The notes beneath the pieces are model-generated. The model was not told the DNA's origin. It worked only from the letters and a program-made list of their open reading frames with translations, and did no database searches. From positions 248,001-312,000 of the forward strand of contig JAQPZY010000735.1 in NCBI GenBank assembly GCA_029931535.1: a stretch of DNA of 64,000 nucleotides, in the 5' to 3' direction. The first letter of the stretch is position 1; each line of letters begins with the position of its first letter. The DNA is from Margaritifera margaritifera (taxonomy: Eukaryota > Mollusca > Bivalvia > Unionida > Margaritiferidae). This document shows, piece by piece, positions 18,490 through 26,344 of the stretch. Position numbers and translations under genes: made by a program.

Positions 18490-19166
18490 CTCCTGGTGGA
18501 AGTGGTTCTTTAGGAGGAGTCATGATTCGTTCCCTTTTGAAATGGGATCCTAATGCCCAAGCCAAAGTCAAAAAACCCAAATCACCTAAAAAGAAGAAGA
18601 AGAAGAAGAAAAGTTCAAAGAAGAAAACCAGCCCTAAGAAAAAGAAAAGTCGTACCCAGAAGAAGAAAAAAACCACACCTACTACCACTACTAACACCCG
18701 ACGTAAAAGAGGTACTGCAGCCAGGACGCAAACGTACACTCGCAAAACACCACCACTACCCTTACAATCATCATCATCACAGTCCCCCATGATGATGGCG
18801 AGGTCTCCTTTTGCGTCCACCTCTTCCTCTTTGTCTTCTTCACCACCCTCTTTTACCATGATGCCTGTCAAACCAGACTTAAGATCCGTGTTTCCTAATT
18901 TGATGCAAAAATGGAAACCTATTTCGAAAGTTACCGCGTCGGGACCGTCGACTTCAGCTGATTTAGCCATGGCAGCAGCAACCCACAAAGTACCATCCCC
19001 TAAAACCAAAGTCCAAGAAAGAACTGGTATCTTACAAAGTTTAGTGGATTTATCCAAACAAGAATTGAGACGATTTAGTCCCTTGAAAACACCTCAACGT
19101 CGAGTGAGACCTGTCGTGAAGTTGGTACGTCGTGCAGACAATCAGTGGAGACGTATTCCAGTATAA
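18441..19166 (+). pseudogene. Basic core-like protein, 5'-truncated
   Basis: 241 aa from an ATG that lies in the overlapping ATPase remnant, so the true N terminus is probably deleted and genuine coding starts near 18475. A long lysine-rich stretch (KKKKKKKK, KKKTSPKKKK), TTTT/RRKR, then a serine-rich region and a basic C terminus (TPQRRVRPVVKLVRRADNQW) suggest a DNA-condensing virion core protein. Its place between ATPase and the pX-like gene fits. The function is inferred from composition only. Confidence 0.55.
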
Positions 19167-19222
19167 AATATAAGGGTACCCTGCTAAAAGACTTCAGACT
19201 TGTTTTCTACCGACTAAAAAAG

Positions 19223-19657
19223 ATGGCTCCCAAACGTGTACACCACCACCAAAAAAAGAAGAAGAAAACCACCACCAAAAAAGGACGACGACGACAACTT
19301 CCCCCTCGTCTGGCGAAACATTGTGATGTCTTGTCTGTCTTGACCAAATCCAAACCTCCCATGCGAAAACAACTCATTCAAACAGCTCCTAAAGAAATCA
19401 TTGATACCGTGTGTGAATGTTGTTTGAACGTGTTGAAAGGAACGGTACCTTTGTCCAAGATACAGAAACAAAAATTAGGGAAACATCGGAACGTTCTTCG
19501 TCAAATGGTGAAAAAGAAAATACCTCTTCAACAAAAGAAAAAAATGTTGGTACAACGAGGTGGATTTCTACCTATGTTGATAGGTCCGTTGTTAAAAATA
19601 GCCGCTCCTTTGTTAGGAACGATTGCTGGACCACTTTTAGGAGGGGTCATGCGATAA
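19223..19657 (+). CDS. pX-like basic protein with hydrophobic glycine-rich C-terminus
   Basis: 144 aa from ATG 19223 (an earlier in-frame ATG at 19145 overlaps the preceding gene). The lysine/arginine-rich N terminus is followed by KEIIDTVCECCLNVLKG, KQKLGKHRNVLRQMV and a C-terminal RGGFLPMLIGPLLKIAAPLL segment ending in glycine-rich residues. This layout is common among Polinton and adintovirus small virion proteins, where the hydrophobic tail is thought to act on membranes or condense DNA. A TATA-like TATAAAATATAAGG lies at 19162-19175. Confidence 0.75.
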   Translation: MAPKRVHHHQKKKKKTTTKKGRRRQLPPRLAKHCDVLSVLTKSKPPMRKQLIQTAPKEIIDTVCECCLNVLKGTVPLSKIQKQKLGKHRNVLRQMVKKKIPLQQKKKMLVQRGGFLPMLIGPLLKIAAPLLGTIAGPLLGGVMR

Positions 19658-19724
19658 AAAAAAGAAGATAAAAAGGACCACCCTTCTCTGAAATGACCAC
19701 ACCTTTTTAATACCTTTGAATGAA

Positions 19725-20274
19725 ATGGAAGGACGAAAACTGACTTTAGTACCTTACAAACGATGGATGGAATTTCATCGTTGGAACGAACAACGGATAC
19801 CTCATTTACCACCCAATCCTAATCTCAACGAAATGTCTCAGTTACAACAAGAATTACAATCCCTGATGGAACAAAACAATGTGTCTGAAACAGAAAAATC
19901 CCAACGGCAAGGTCAACTTTTACAACGTCTACAACTCTTTCGTCAAAAAGCAGTCGACGAAACAGCTCCACCCACTCTGAGAGATTTCAAAGCCCTGATG
20001 AAAAGTCAAAGAAGAAGAAGAAGAAGAAGAATTACCAACTCCACCTTCTCTTAAAAAGAAAAAAAAGTTAGCCACGCCTAGTTGGATGAAAAAGATGTTG
20101 TCTACCCCTTTACCCTCAGAAGAGAAAAAGAAAGAAGTGAAGAAAGAAGTCAAAACAGAACCGATGACCCCTGATCAAACTCCATTTACCCCAGTAGCAC
20201 GTCGGACACGTAAACAACAATCCAAAAAGATACCTTACGAAGAAAATAGAATTGGAACTTGGTTAACTTATTGA
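19725..20274 (+). pseudogene. Coiled-coil basic protein split by a frameshift in a (GAA)n tract
   Basis: The first frame runs from ATG 19725 to 20054 (LTLVPYKRWMEFHRW, then a Q-rich coiled coil). In a (GAA)n/(AGA)n run near 20005-20030 the coding signal moves to another frame that reads ELPTPPSLKKKKKLATPSW and continues to 20274 (ARRTRKQQSKKIPYEENRIG). A one- or two-base slip in the microsatellite explains it. The gene lies directly before integrase. Function unknown; position and charge suggest a virion or DNA-binding protein. Confidence 0.65.
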
Positions 20275-20288
20275 GAAGAAAAAAAATC

Positions 20289-21410
20289 ATGGAGAAACTG
20301 TTTGCTACCATTTATTACAATCCTGGTCATGCTGCTGGTTACGGAGGAGTTCAAAAATTATATCGAGCTGCCAAAAGTAAATTGAAAAGTGTACGTTTGC
20401 CAGAAGTACGACGATGGTTACAAGAACAATCGACGTACACGTTACACAAACCCATTCGACGTAAATTTTCTAGAAGTACCACTCAAGTGGAAGGGATCGA
20501 TCATCAATGGCAAGCTGATTTAGCTAATGTCTCTCATTTAGCTACTTACAATCGTGGTTACAAATATTTGTTTTGTGTCATCGATGTGTTTTCCAAATTT
20601 GCTTGGGTCGTGCCTTTGACTTCTAAAAGCAGTAACGAATTGGTACGAGCTTTAAAATTGGTCTTGAAACAAACTGGACGCCAACTTTTACGATGGCAAA
20701 CTGACAAAGGCACCGAATTTCTAAACCAAGCTTTTCAAAAAGAATTGAAACAAAGACACATTCATTTTTTTACTACCGAAAATCCTGAAACCAAAGCCAG
20801 TATCGCGGAACGTTTTCAAAGAACTTTGAAAGAACGCATGTGGAAATATTTTACACATCAACATACTCTCAAGTACATCGACGTGTTACCTCGTTTGGTC
20901 AAAGCGTACAATCAATCGTACCATCGTAGCATTGGATGTGCCCCCGAAGAGGTCAGCCCTGAAAACGAAGTGAAGGTGTTTGATAAATTATTTGGTTCAC
21001 CCCAGAAGAAAAAAAAGAAGAAGAAGACACCCTTGTTTGAGTTAAAGACGGGAGATTGGGTTCGCATCGGAAAAACCAAACGTACTTTTGACAAAGGTTA
21101 TTTACCTAACTGGACCACCGAATTGTTTCGTGTCACTACACCCGTCCGTGGACGTGATCCTCCCGTCTATAAATTGGAAGACATGCACGGTGAAGTACTC
21201 AAAGGAACATTTTACTTGCCTGAGTTACAACGAGTGACTAAAAAAGAAGACACCTTGTACGACATCGAAAGCATTCTCGAACAAAGAACACGTAAAGTAG
21301 GTAAACGACGAGTAGAAGAAGTCAAAGTACGTTGGAAAGGATATCCCCCTAGTTTTGATTCTTGGATTGCGGCTTCTCAAGTCGTCGACTATAAAAAGAA
21401 AAAGAAGTAA
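20289..21410 (+). CDS. int: Polinton retroviral-type integrase with chromodomain
   Basis: 373 aa from ATG 20289. Catalytic triad: D77 (WQADLANV), D139 (WQTDKGTEF) and E174 (AERFQRTLKERM), with 34 residues between the last two, typical of retroviral-like DDE integrases. An SH3-like region (TGDWVRIGKTKRTFDKGYLP) and a C-terminal chromodomain (YDIESIL ... VRWKGYPPSFDSW) follow. It is intact. It inserts the linear element and creates the 6-bp duplication seen here. The chromodomain may bias targeting to marked chromatin. Confidence 0.97.
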   Translation: MEKLFATIYYNPGHAAGYGGVQKLYRAAKSKLKSVRLPEVRRWLQEQSTYTLHKPIRRKFSRSTTQVEGIDHQWQADLANVSHLATYNRGYKYLFCVIDVFSKFAWVVPLTSKSSNELVRALKLVLKQTGRQLLRWQTDKGTEFLNQAFQKELKQRHIHFFTTENPETKASIAERFQRTLKERMWKYFTHQHTLKYIDVLPRLVKAYNQSYHRSIGCAPEEVSPENEVKVFDKLFGSPQKKKKKKKTPLFELKTGDWVRIGKTKRTFDKGYLPNWTTELFRVTTPVRGRDPPVYKLEDMHGEVLKGTFYLPELQRVTKKEDTLYDIESILEQRTRKVGKRRVEEVKVRWKGYPPSFDSWIAASQVVDYKKKKK

Positions 21411-21419
21411 ACTCACAAC

Positions 21420-21878
21420 ATGCCATTCAACACAGTAGCCACCCAGACGACTTCAACGACTCCTTCACAGAGTTCTTCTCTTCAAGAATTACAAAAACAA
21501 CCACTTTGGCCCTGGTGCGGAGAACGTGTGCCTAAAAATCAAATCGTCTTTTTCTGCCAAATTTTTGTAGTGTATTGTGTCATCGGAGCAGCTATTGCCA
21601 ATTTGAGTTTACAACAAGGAGACAAACAATTGTGGACCATTTTACTGAGCAGTTGCATCGGTTATCTTTTACCCAGTCCCTCTTTGAAATTTACGACAAC
21701 GACCGACAACAGTCACCACAACAACGGGAGTACGAGCAACGCCAGTCCACCTTGTTCTTCTTCTTCGTCCAGTTACCACCACCAAAATACCAGTCCTCTT
21801 TTGGAACCTTTTGAACATCATTCTTCTTCTGTCCACTTGAGTGACACCTCGGACACCAGAACCACTTTGGAACTATGA
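21420..21878 (+). CDS. Conserved Polinton membrane protein
   Basis: 152 aa. Two hydrophobic segments: QIVFFCQIFVVYCVIGAAIA and the one around LWTILLSSCIGYLLPSPSLK, preceded by PWCGERVPKN. The IxNLSL...LWTxLLSSxxGYLLPxPxLK pattern is, to my knowledge, a recurrent small protein next to capsid genes in animal Polintons. The tail is serine/histidine-rich and low complexity. Its stop overlaps the next start (ATGA), so the two genes are tightly coupled. Confidence 0.85.
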   Translation: MPFNTVATQTTSTTPSQSSSLQELQKQPLWPWCGERVPKNQIVFFCQIFVVYCVIGAAIANLSLQQGDKQLWTILLSSCIGYLLPSPSLKFTTTTDNSHHNNGSTSNASPPCSSSSSSYHHQNTSPLLEPFEHHSSSVHLSDTSDTRTTLEL

Positions 21879-22267
21879 ATGACCAATTTTATTTAACGTT
21901 ACCTGGTGACAGTTCCATGGATGTGTTTCCCAACAACAAATTATGTTGTTTCACGGCCAAATTACCTCAATCCATCCAATTGGATCACGACACTCATTGG
22001 GAAGTGGCTTTGGTAGAAATCATTCATCCTACGCAAATCATGAACATCGACGATGGTCAAAACACTTTCATCGTGGAAATCTTGAACAAGGGAGTGCATG
22101 ATGAGTTAGAGAAAATTCAACCTGGCCTTGAGCATTCCAGAAAGGTATTCACGAAGATGACTCCTCCCTTTGCGAGCCATACCATGAGAATTCCTAAGGG
22201 GTATTATTTTAGTGCTAAACATTTGGTGGAGACGATTCAAGCCGTCTTCAGTGGTCTGGAAACCTGA
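21875..22267 (+). pseudogene. Minor capsid (penton-like) protein, N-terminal fragment
   Basis: 130 aa. FYLTLPGDSSMDVFPNNKL and WEVALVEIIHP match the conserved N terminus of the Polinton minor (penton-like) capsid protein. The family protein is several hundred residues; here the frame stops and is followed within ~100 nt by major-capsid C-terminal sequence, so a large deletion appears to have removed the rest of this gene and the start of the next. Confidence 0.85.
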
Positions 22268-22356
22268 CACCGCAGGAGAGAATACCTTCAACGACACAGA
22301 GGTGTCAGTACCGGCGAGGGTTGCTGCTGTTGTTGATGGTAGTGGTCATCTTGTTA

Positions 22357-23212
22357 GAGATATAACTCAGCAGACCCGCACAATGTGGGATTTAACGACC
22401 GTCGAAAGAAAATCAGAGGGCACAGTTTAGAATTGATGGATCGTTTGCATTTGGACATGTAGTTGCAAGACAAGTATTTGTTGAACGGAGTAGATGTACG
22501 TCTGAGACTAAATCGCAGTAGTGCCGCTTTCCATTTGATGGCTAATGCTAACGAGTGGAAAACTGTCATCCAAGAAGCCAAACTTTATGTGCGACGTGTA
22601 GAAGTCTTACCAAAAGTGGCCAACGACATCAGTCAAACCTTGAGCAGAACCACTGCTAAGTATCCTCTTAGACGTGTGGAAGTGAAAACCTTTACTGTGG
22701 CCGCTGGCCTCCGATCCATAGTCGAAGATCACATCTTCCAAGGGCAGCTCCCCAAACGATTGATCATTGGTATGGTCAGAAATTCAGCCTTCAACGGAGT
22801 CCACGATCAGAATCCGTTCCAGTTTCAGCACTTCAACGTCTCCAAGATAGAAGTCAGTCGAGATGGCAAGACCTTGTGTACCAGACCTTTTGAACCTGAC
22901 TTTAGCGTCAACGCAAAAAATTACTTACGATCTTACTTGACCCTGTATGAAGCCACAGGACAGTTAGGCACCAACACCAGCCACGGCATTTCGTACGACG
23001 ATTATGCAGGAGGGTATGCCTTGTGGGGATTTGATTTCACTCCGGACCAAGGCAGCGATGAAGGACATTTCCACCCTATAAAATCAGGCCCCCTTTGAGT
23101 GGAACTTCAGTTTACAAATCCTCTACCTGAGACAGTGAACGTCGTCTTGTTTGCAGAATTTGATAATACTCTAGAGATCAACAGTTTGAGAGAAGTAATT
23201 CTAGACTATTAG
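22357..23212 (+). pseudogene. Major capsid (hexon-like) protein, C-terminal fragment with two in-frame stops
   Basis: One frame shows the major capsid signature: LLNGVDVRLRL, LYVRRVEVLP, KYPLRRVEVKTFTV, GQLPKRLIIGMV, NAFNGV-like SAFNGVHDQNPF, and GYALWGFDFTPDQ. It contains TAG at 22460-22462 and TGA at 23096-23098, but coding similarity continues past both to a natural stop at 23210-23212 (NPLPETVNVVLFAEF). The N-terminal ~half is missing. Single-base nonsense changes plus the deletion make it inactive. Confidence 0.9.
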
Positions 23213-23229
23213 AAGAAAAAAAAACAAAG

Positions 23230-23805
23230 ATGCAGAACGTAGAACCTATGGAGATAGATGAGGGATTTTGTGAAGTGATTCAGCAGTCACCAACTACCAC
23301 AAAGGATGATGATAATGATGAAGTCATTCATTCAGTACCTCGAATAGAAGAAGAAGAAGAAGAAAACCATTCCGTTCCTGTGTTTACTGGATTTATGGTT
23401 TGTCGATGGCCAGAACACGAAAAACAGTTAGTGACCTGTTATGCTCAGGAATTGAGTCCAATCATTAACAGTCTGATTAAAGAACAATGTTATGGATGTC
23501 AAAACGATCATCCTAGTCAGATACAACACGACAAATGTATGATGATGACAGGAGAAGAACAATTGGATGAATATTTGGAAACGGCCTGGTCACAACTCTC
23601 AGATGAACACGTGTTGAAACAGTGGTATAAAGTCTTGCAGACTTCTTCTTTTCCTCCACTTACTTCTCTGGAGATCAAACGGATCGAAGGACTCATTCAT
23701 CAGAGTGCAGAACCTATCCGACGTGAATATTCCTGGAATTACAAGACAGATACATTCAAGTTTAAAGTCAGGTGTGCATTGGTGACTCAATATTTCCATT
23801 GTTGA
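23230..23805 (+). CDS. Conserved Polinton protein with CYGCxxDHPSQ motif
   Basis: 191 aa. An acidic low-complexity N terminus precedes CRWPEHEKQLVTCYAQELSP, then EQCYGCQNDHPSQIQHDKCM. The CYGC-x-x-DHPSQ-x-x-HD-x-C array looks like a zinc-binding site and, from family knowledge, recurs in many animal Polinton/adintovirus genomes with unknown function. It is placed between the major capsid gene and protease, preceded by a short A-rich leader. Confidence 0.75.
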   Translation: MQNVEPMEIDEGFCEVIQQSPTTTKDDDNDEVIHSVPRIEEEEEENHSVPVFTGFMVCRWPEHEKQLVTCYAQELSPIINSLIKEQCYGCQNDHPSQIQHDKCMMMTGEEQLDEYLETAWSQLSDEHVLKQWYKVLQTSSFPPLTSLEIKRIEGLIHQSAEPIRREYSWNYKTDTFKFKVRCALVTQYFHC

Positions 23806-23809
23806 AGAC

Positions 23810-23822
23810 AAAAAAAAAAAAA
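23810..23822 (+). promoter_or_regulatory. Poly(A) leader (A13) abutting the protease start
   Basis: Thirteen A residues directly precede ATG 23823. Confidence 0.5.
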
Positions 23823-24389
23823 ATGGATACCAGGGAACTTCATTACTTATTGAATCGCAGTTCCTATACTTCTTCTTGGAATCCTGTGGTATGTGCTAAA
23901 GATGAACTACCTCATCGTAAACCAAAAAACGTTCATGCTTATGTCATCAATACTGACGACAGTGATCTACCAGGAACCCATTGGATTGCCGTGTACTTTC
24001 CCAACGATCAATGTGTGGAATATTTTGATTCTTATGGATTACCTCCTTTGGAAAAAGACATCATCGAGTTTATGAGAAGAAATGCCGTCTCGACTCGATT
24101 CAATAATGTGAGACTACAAGGATCTGATTCTATGGTGTGTGGACAATATTGTGTTCATTATCTTCACCAACGCAGTCTTGGATATTCCTTAGAACATTTA
24201 CTGACTTATTTTGATAGTGACTATGTTCGAAACGATGCTAAAGTACAACATTGGTTTTGTCAACGTTATGGTTATCTCTTGTCTTTAGCTCACAATCGTA
24301 GTGTACATCAAAATGATGTCGATGTAGAAAGTTTCACATTTACTTTACCTTCCCAACGTTGTCAACCTTGTAAATATGTTCCTGTTTGA
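23823..24389 (+). CDS. pro: Adenain-like cysteine protease
   Basis: 188 aa. Ulp1/adenain-type catalytic set: H53 in GTHWIAVYF, D69 in VEYFDSYG, Q99 and C106 in LQGSDSMVCGQYCVHYL (seven residues apart, as in adenain). Length is near the family norm and the frame is intact. It processes capsid and core precursors in virion assembly. With the capsid genes broken its substrates in this copy are lost, so its survival may reflect recency. Confidence 0.95.
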   Translation: MDTRELHYLLNRSSYTSSWNPVVCAKDELPHRKPKNVHAYVINTDDSDLPGTHWIAVYFPNDQCVEYFDSYGLPPLEKDIIEFMRRNAVSTRFNNVRLQGSDSMVCGQYCVHYLHQRSLGYSLEHLLTYFDSDYVRNDAKVQHWFCQRYGYLLSLAHNRSVHQNDVDVESFTFTLPSQRCQPCKYVPV

Positions 24390-24600
24390 AAATTTTTTGG
24401 TTGAATGGTTAGTTTTTTTTAAAATGTTGGAATAGTTATTGTTGAATAAAACATTTTGTTGATTTGTTGAAAAAAAAATGAATGGTGTTGTGTGGTTTAT
24501 TTTATTGAATTTGAAAAATAATGAATATGTTCTTTCTCTCTCTTTCTATCGATCTAAACCTCTATCTATGATCTCCCTGTCGATCTGAAAAAAAACCTTA
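24390..24600 (+). terminator. Protease 3' region with AATAAA
   Basis: AATAAA at 24445-24450 in a U-rich context 56 nt after the stop gives a conventional polyadenylation signal. No histone-type stem-loop occurs here, in contrast to the arm genes. A TCTATC-rich stretch follows (24535-24590). Confidence 0.6.
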
Positions 24601-24602
24601 CC

Positions 24603-24640
24603 ATGTTTTCCATCGCGTCCGCGCGTTAAGCATATAAGGC
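24603..24640 (+). promoter_or_regulatory. Arm promoter module P2
   Basis: ATGTTTTCCATCGCGTCCGC followed by GCGTTAAGCATATAAGGC. Nearly identical to P1 (minus, 7959-8000). It lies ~77 nt before ATG 24717. Confidence 0.8.
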
Positions 24641-24716
24641 AGTTCACTGGCCAGTGTAGTCATTCTCGTTGACTCGTCAAGATCTCAACAGTTCCAAGAA
24701 GAAAAAGAAGAAAAAG

Positions 24717-25157
24717 ATGGCTGCCACCAAGATTACAAAGCTGAATGAAGCTATGGTGAACATAATGAGGGTGAAGAATCATTTGATGGAGACCAACCCA
24801 GAGAGAAAGACCATGACGTTCATTCAAATTGCTCATGATCTAGTAGAAGAGGTCATGAGAGAAGAAATACTTAGAGAAAGAACAGAATGGGAAGCAGGAC
24901 AACGCCTACATCAGTAGCAGCAGCAACAAAGACAGCAGCAGCAGCAGCAGCAGAAACAACTTTTTCAGCAACAGCAGCAGTCCAGCAAACTATTTGACGG
25001 TGAAGTCCAATGCAAGATTGACTGCGAGGAATTTGCTTTCTCTTTCACCCGAAAGAGACCTGCCTGTCTGAAAGCGGTAAGACCAACTATCGCTAAACGT
25101 GGCCGCCCTGCTGGAGCTGCTACTACTGCCACGGCTACATCTACCTTAAGAAGTTAA
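24717..25157 (+). pseudogene. Right-arm protein D, interrupted by TAG in a polyQ tract
   Basis: 147 codons including the terminal stop. The first 66 residues (KLNEAMVNIMRV ... AHDLVEEVMREEI) carry the LV-x2-VM-x2-E helix of arm protein A. A TAG at 24915-24917, one base from CAG inside a CAG/CAA run, interrupts; the same frame continues through polyQ, CKIDCEEFAF, a basic FTRKRPACLKAVRP and an AT-hook-like KRGRPAG to TAA at 25155-25157. The stop then a histone-type stem-loop 29 nt on supports the full frame as the ancestral gene. It may be a recent nonsense change, or the short form may suffice. Confidence 0.7.
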
Positions 25158-25186
25158 AAACATAACTTCTTTAAAAAAAACCCAAC

Positions 25187-25222
25187 GGCCCTTCTTAGGG
25201 CCACCCAATCTCTAGAAAAAGA
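25187..25222 (+). terminator. Histone-type 3' processing signal D
   Basis: AACCCAAC leads into stem GGCCCT, loop TCTT, stem AGGGCC (25187-25202), then ACCCA and a purine-rich AGAAAAAGA (25214-25222). The third stem pair is C-G here and T-A in copies A, B and E, a compensatory change that supports RNA-level selection. Confidence 0.88.
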
Positions 25223-25641
25223 TTACTAATCTCCAATATTGCCAAAAATAATATCTATAAGTGTGTGTTTTATATATATATATTTTTTTTGTGATAGTCT
25301 ACCCATCAAACAAAAAACCCTTCTCCCTTATATGATTTGTGTGGTGTGTGATTGATATATAAAAAAAATGTTCCCTTCCAGAAAAAATACATGAAGATAG
25401 TGTTTTTTTTGTGGGTTTGATTTGTTTTTTTTAAAAAAAATTTCCCTTCCCCAAAAAAATTTATGGATGGTATGATGTGTGTAAGTTTGATTTTTTTTAT
25501 CAAAAGTAGTTTCTTTTAGGTCCGCGCTTTTAGAGTCAGGGTTCATGGAGTGTAAACTCCGCGAAGCCAAGAATGACGTAGAACGAATGACGTCAGACGC
25601 AGGGTAGTGGGGTGATGTTTTTTTTTGTTTTTTAGGTGTAA
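25223..25641 (+). other. Right-arm spacer with degenerate T-rich repeats
   Basis: Begins CCAATATTGCC, the inverted counterpart of the left-arm spacer. It includes diverged ~95 bp repeats around 'ttcccttcc' (25371-25460), a decayed promoter-like GGTCCGCGCTTTTAG near 25518, and TGACGTCA at 25588-25595. No gene seen. Confidence 0.6.
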
Positions 25642-25680
25642 GGGATGTTTTCCTTCACGTCCGCGCTTCTAGTATATTAA
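25642..25680 (+). promoter_or_regulatory. Arm promoter module P3
   Basis: GGGATGTTTTCCTTCACGTC then CGCGCTTCTAGTATATTAA. It matches P1 and P2 and lies 36 nt before ATG 25716. Confidence 0.8.
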
Positions 25681-25715
25681 AACCACGTTTTCACCGGTTA
25701 AGCTACCCCAAAAAA

Positions 25716-25982
25716 ATGACTAGCATCAGAAACCTGCGTGAGGTAAAACAAATCTTGGATGTACTATCTCAAGTCATCCAAGATATAATTAACAAAGAAG
25801 ACCAAAAGAGGGAGAGCAAAATCCCAATTAGACCCCACCCCATGCTTCAAGAAGAGTGGGAGTTTGAAGCGGACCATCCGCCCTTCTTTTTAACCTTTGA
25901 AAAAACAACAAAAGAAGAAACCTGGAGGGGGAGCTGCCCTGCATGTAGGGCAAAGCCAGGGAGAAGATGCTCAAACCTATAA
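25716..25982 (+). CDS. Right-arm protein E, unknown
   Basis: 88 aa. The start MTSIRNLREV parallels MSTIDNLQEA of left-arm protein A, and a helix VLSQVIQDIINKE occupies the place of the LV-x2-VM-x2-E helix. The C-terminal part is unrelated and has CPACRAKPGRRC, a possible zinc or nucleic-acid binding knob. It has its own P3 promoter and a histone-type signal 33 nt after the stop, in the right TIR. It is the mirror-image paralogue of gene A. Function unknown. Confidence 0.7.
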   Translation: MTSIRNLREVKQILDVLSQVIQDIINKEDQKRESKIPIRPHPMLQEEWEFEADHPPFFLTFEKTTKEETWRGSCPACRAKPGRRCSNL

Positions 25983-26015
25983 AAAAAGCTCTTCCAAAAA
26001 AACAAACAAACCAAC

Positions 26016-26049
26016 GGTCCTTATCAGGACCACCCTTTTTCAAGAAAGA
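26016..26049 (+). terminator. Histone-type 3' processing signal E
   Basis: CCAAC, stem GGTCCT-TATC-AGGACC (26016-26031), ACCC, five T, CAAGAAAGA (26041-26049). Because it lies in the TIR, the same signal serves gene A on the other strand at the left end. Confidence 0.85.
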
Positions 26050-26079
26050 TTAATTCTATTCCCCTCCCTCTTCCCCACC

Positions 26080-26191
26080 CCGTAATGTAGTGACGAAGAC
26101 AACAACGTCTACTGCTATCAAAAACACCTCCCCACTCCTCCACCCCTTTTTGATGGTAGTAGACGTTGTTGTCTTCGTCACTACATTACGG
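26080..26191. repeat. 112-bp hairpin inside the right TIR
   Basis: Same structure as 7132-7243, with a C-rich loop on this strand and a few substitutions. Confidence 0.9.
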
Positions 26192-26338
26192 TACCACCAT
26201 GTTAAACTCCCGTATTGGCCTCAAGTGCCCCCCTCCATGTTAAACTCCCGTAAAGGCCTGAAGTGCCCCCCTCCATGTTAAACTCCCGTAAAGGCCTGTA
26301 GTGCCCCCTTTTGGCCTATTTACCCCCCGTCAACTACT

Positions 26339-26344
26339 TTTACG
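26339..26344. other. Polinton target-site duplication, right (TTTACG)
   Basis: Exact repeat of 6979-6984. Confidence 0.95.

Larger units (their letters stand above)
6985..26338 (+). mobile_element. Polinton/Maverick DNA transposon
   Basis: The element spans 19,354 bp, has near-identical ~350 bp TIRs beginning AGTAGTTGACGGGGGG, and a perfect 6-bp TTTACG duplication. It encodes the Polinton core: protein-primed PolB, DDE integrase with chromodomain, FtsK/HerA-type ATPase (truncated), adenain-like protease, major and minor capsid proteins (both broken) and conserved small proteins. Accessory genes include three BIR genes and an F-box-like gene. The two arms hold mirror-image small genes with histone-type 3' stem-loops. 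Clean TIRs and duplication suggest a fairly recent insertion, whereas internal deletions and nonsense codons show that virion formation would need helper functions. Confidence 0.97.
25988..26338. repeat. Polinton right terminal inverted repeat
   Basis: Reverse complement of 6985-7335, including the hairpin (26080-26191), the three 38-bp repeats and the histone-type signal. Confidence 0.95.

Noticed and set aside
19670..19700. Possible sixth histone-type stem-loop (AGGACCACCC)
   Set aside because: Only the 3' half of the stem plus ACCC is present; no complementary GGTCCT precedes it and no HDE follows.
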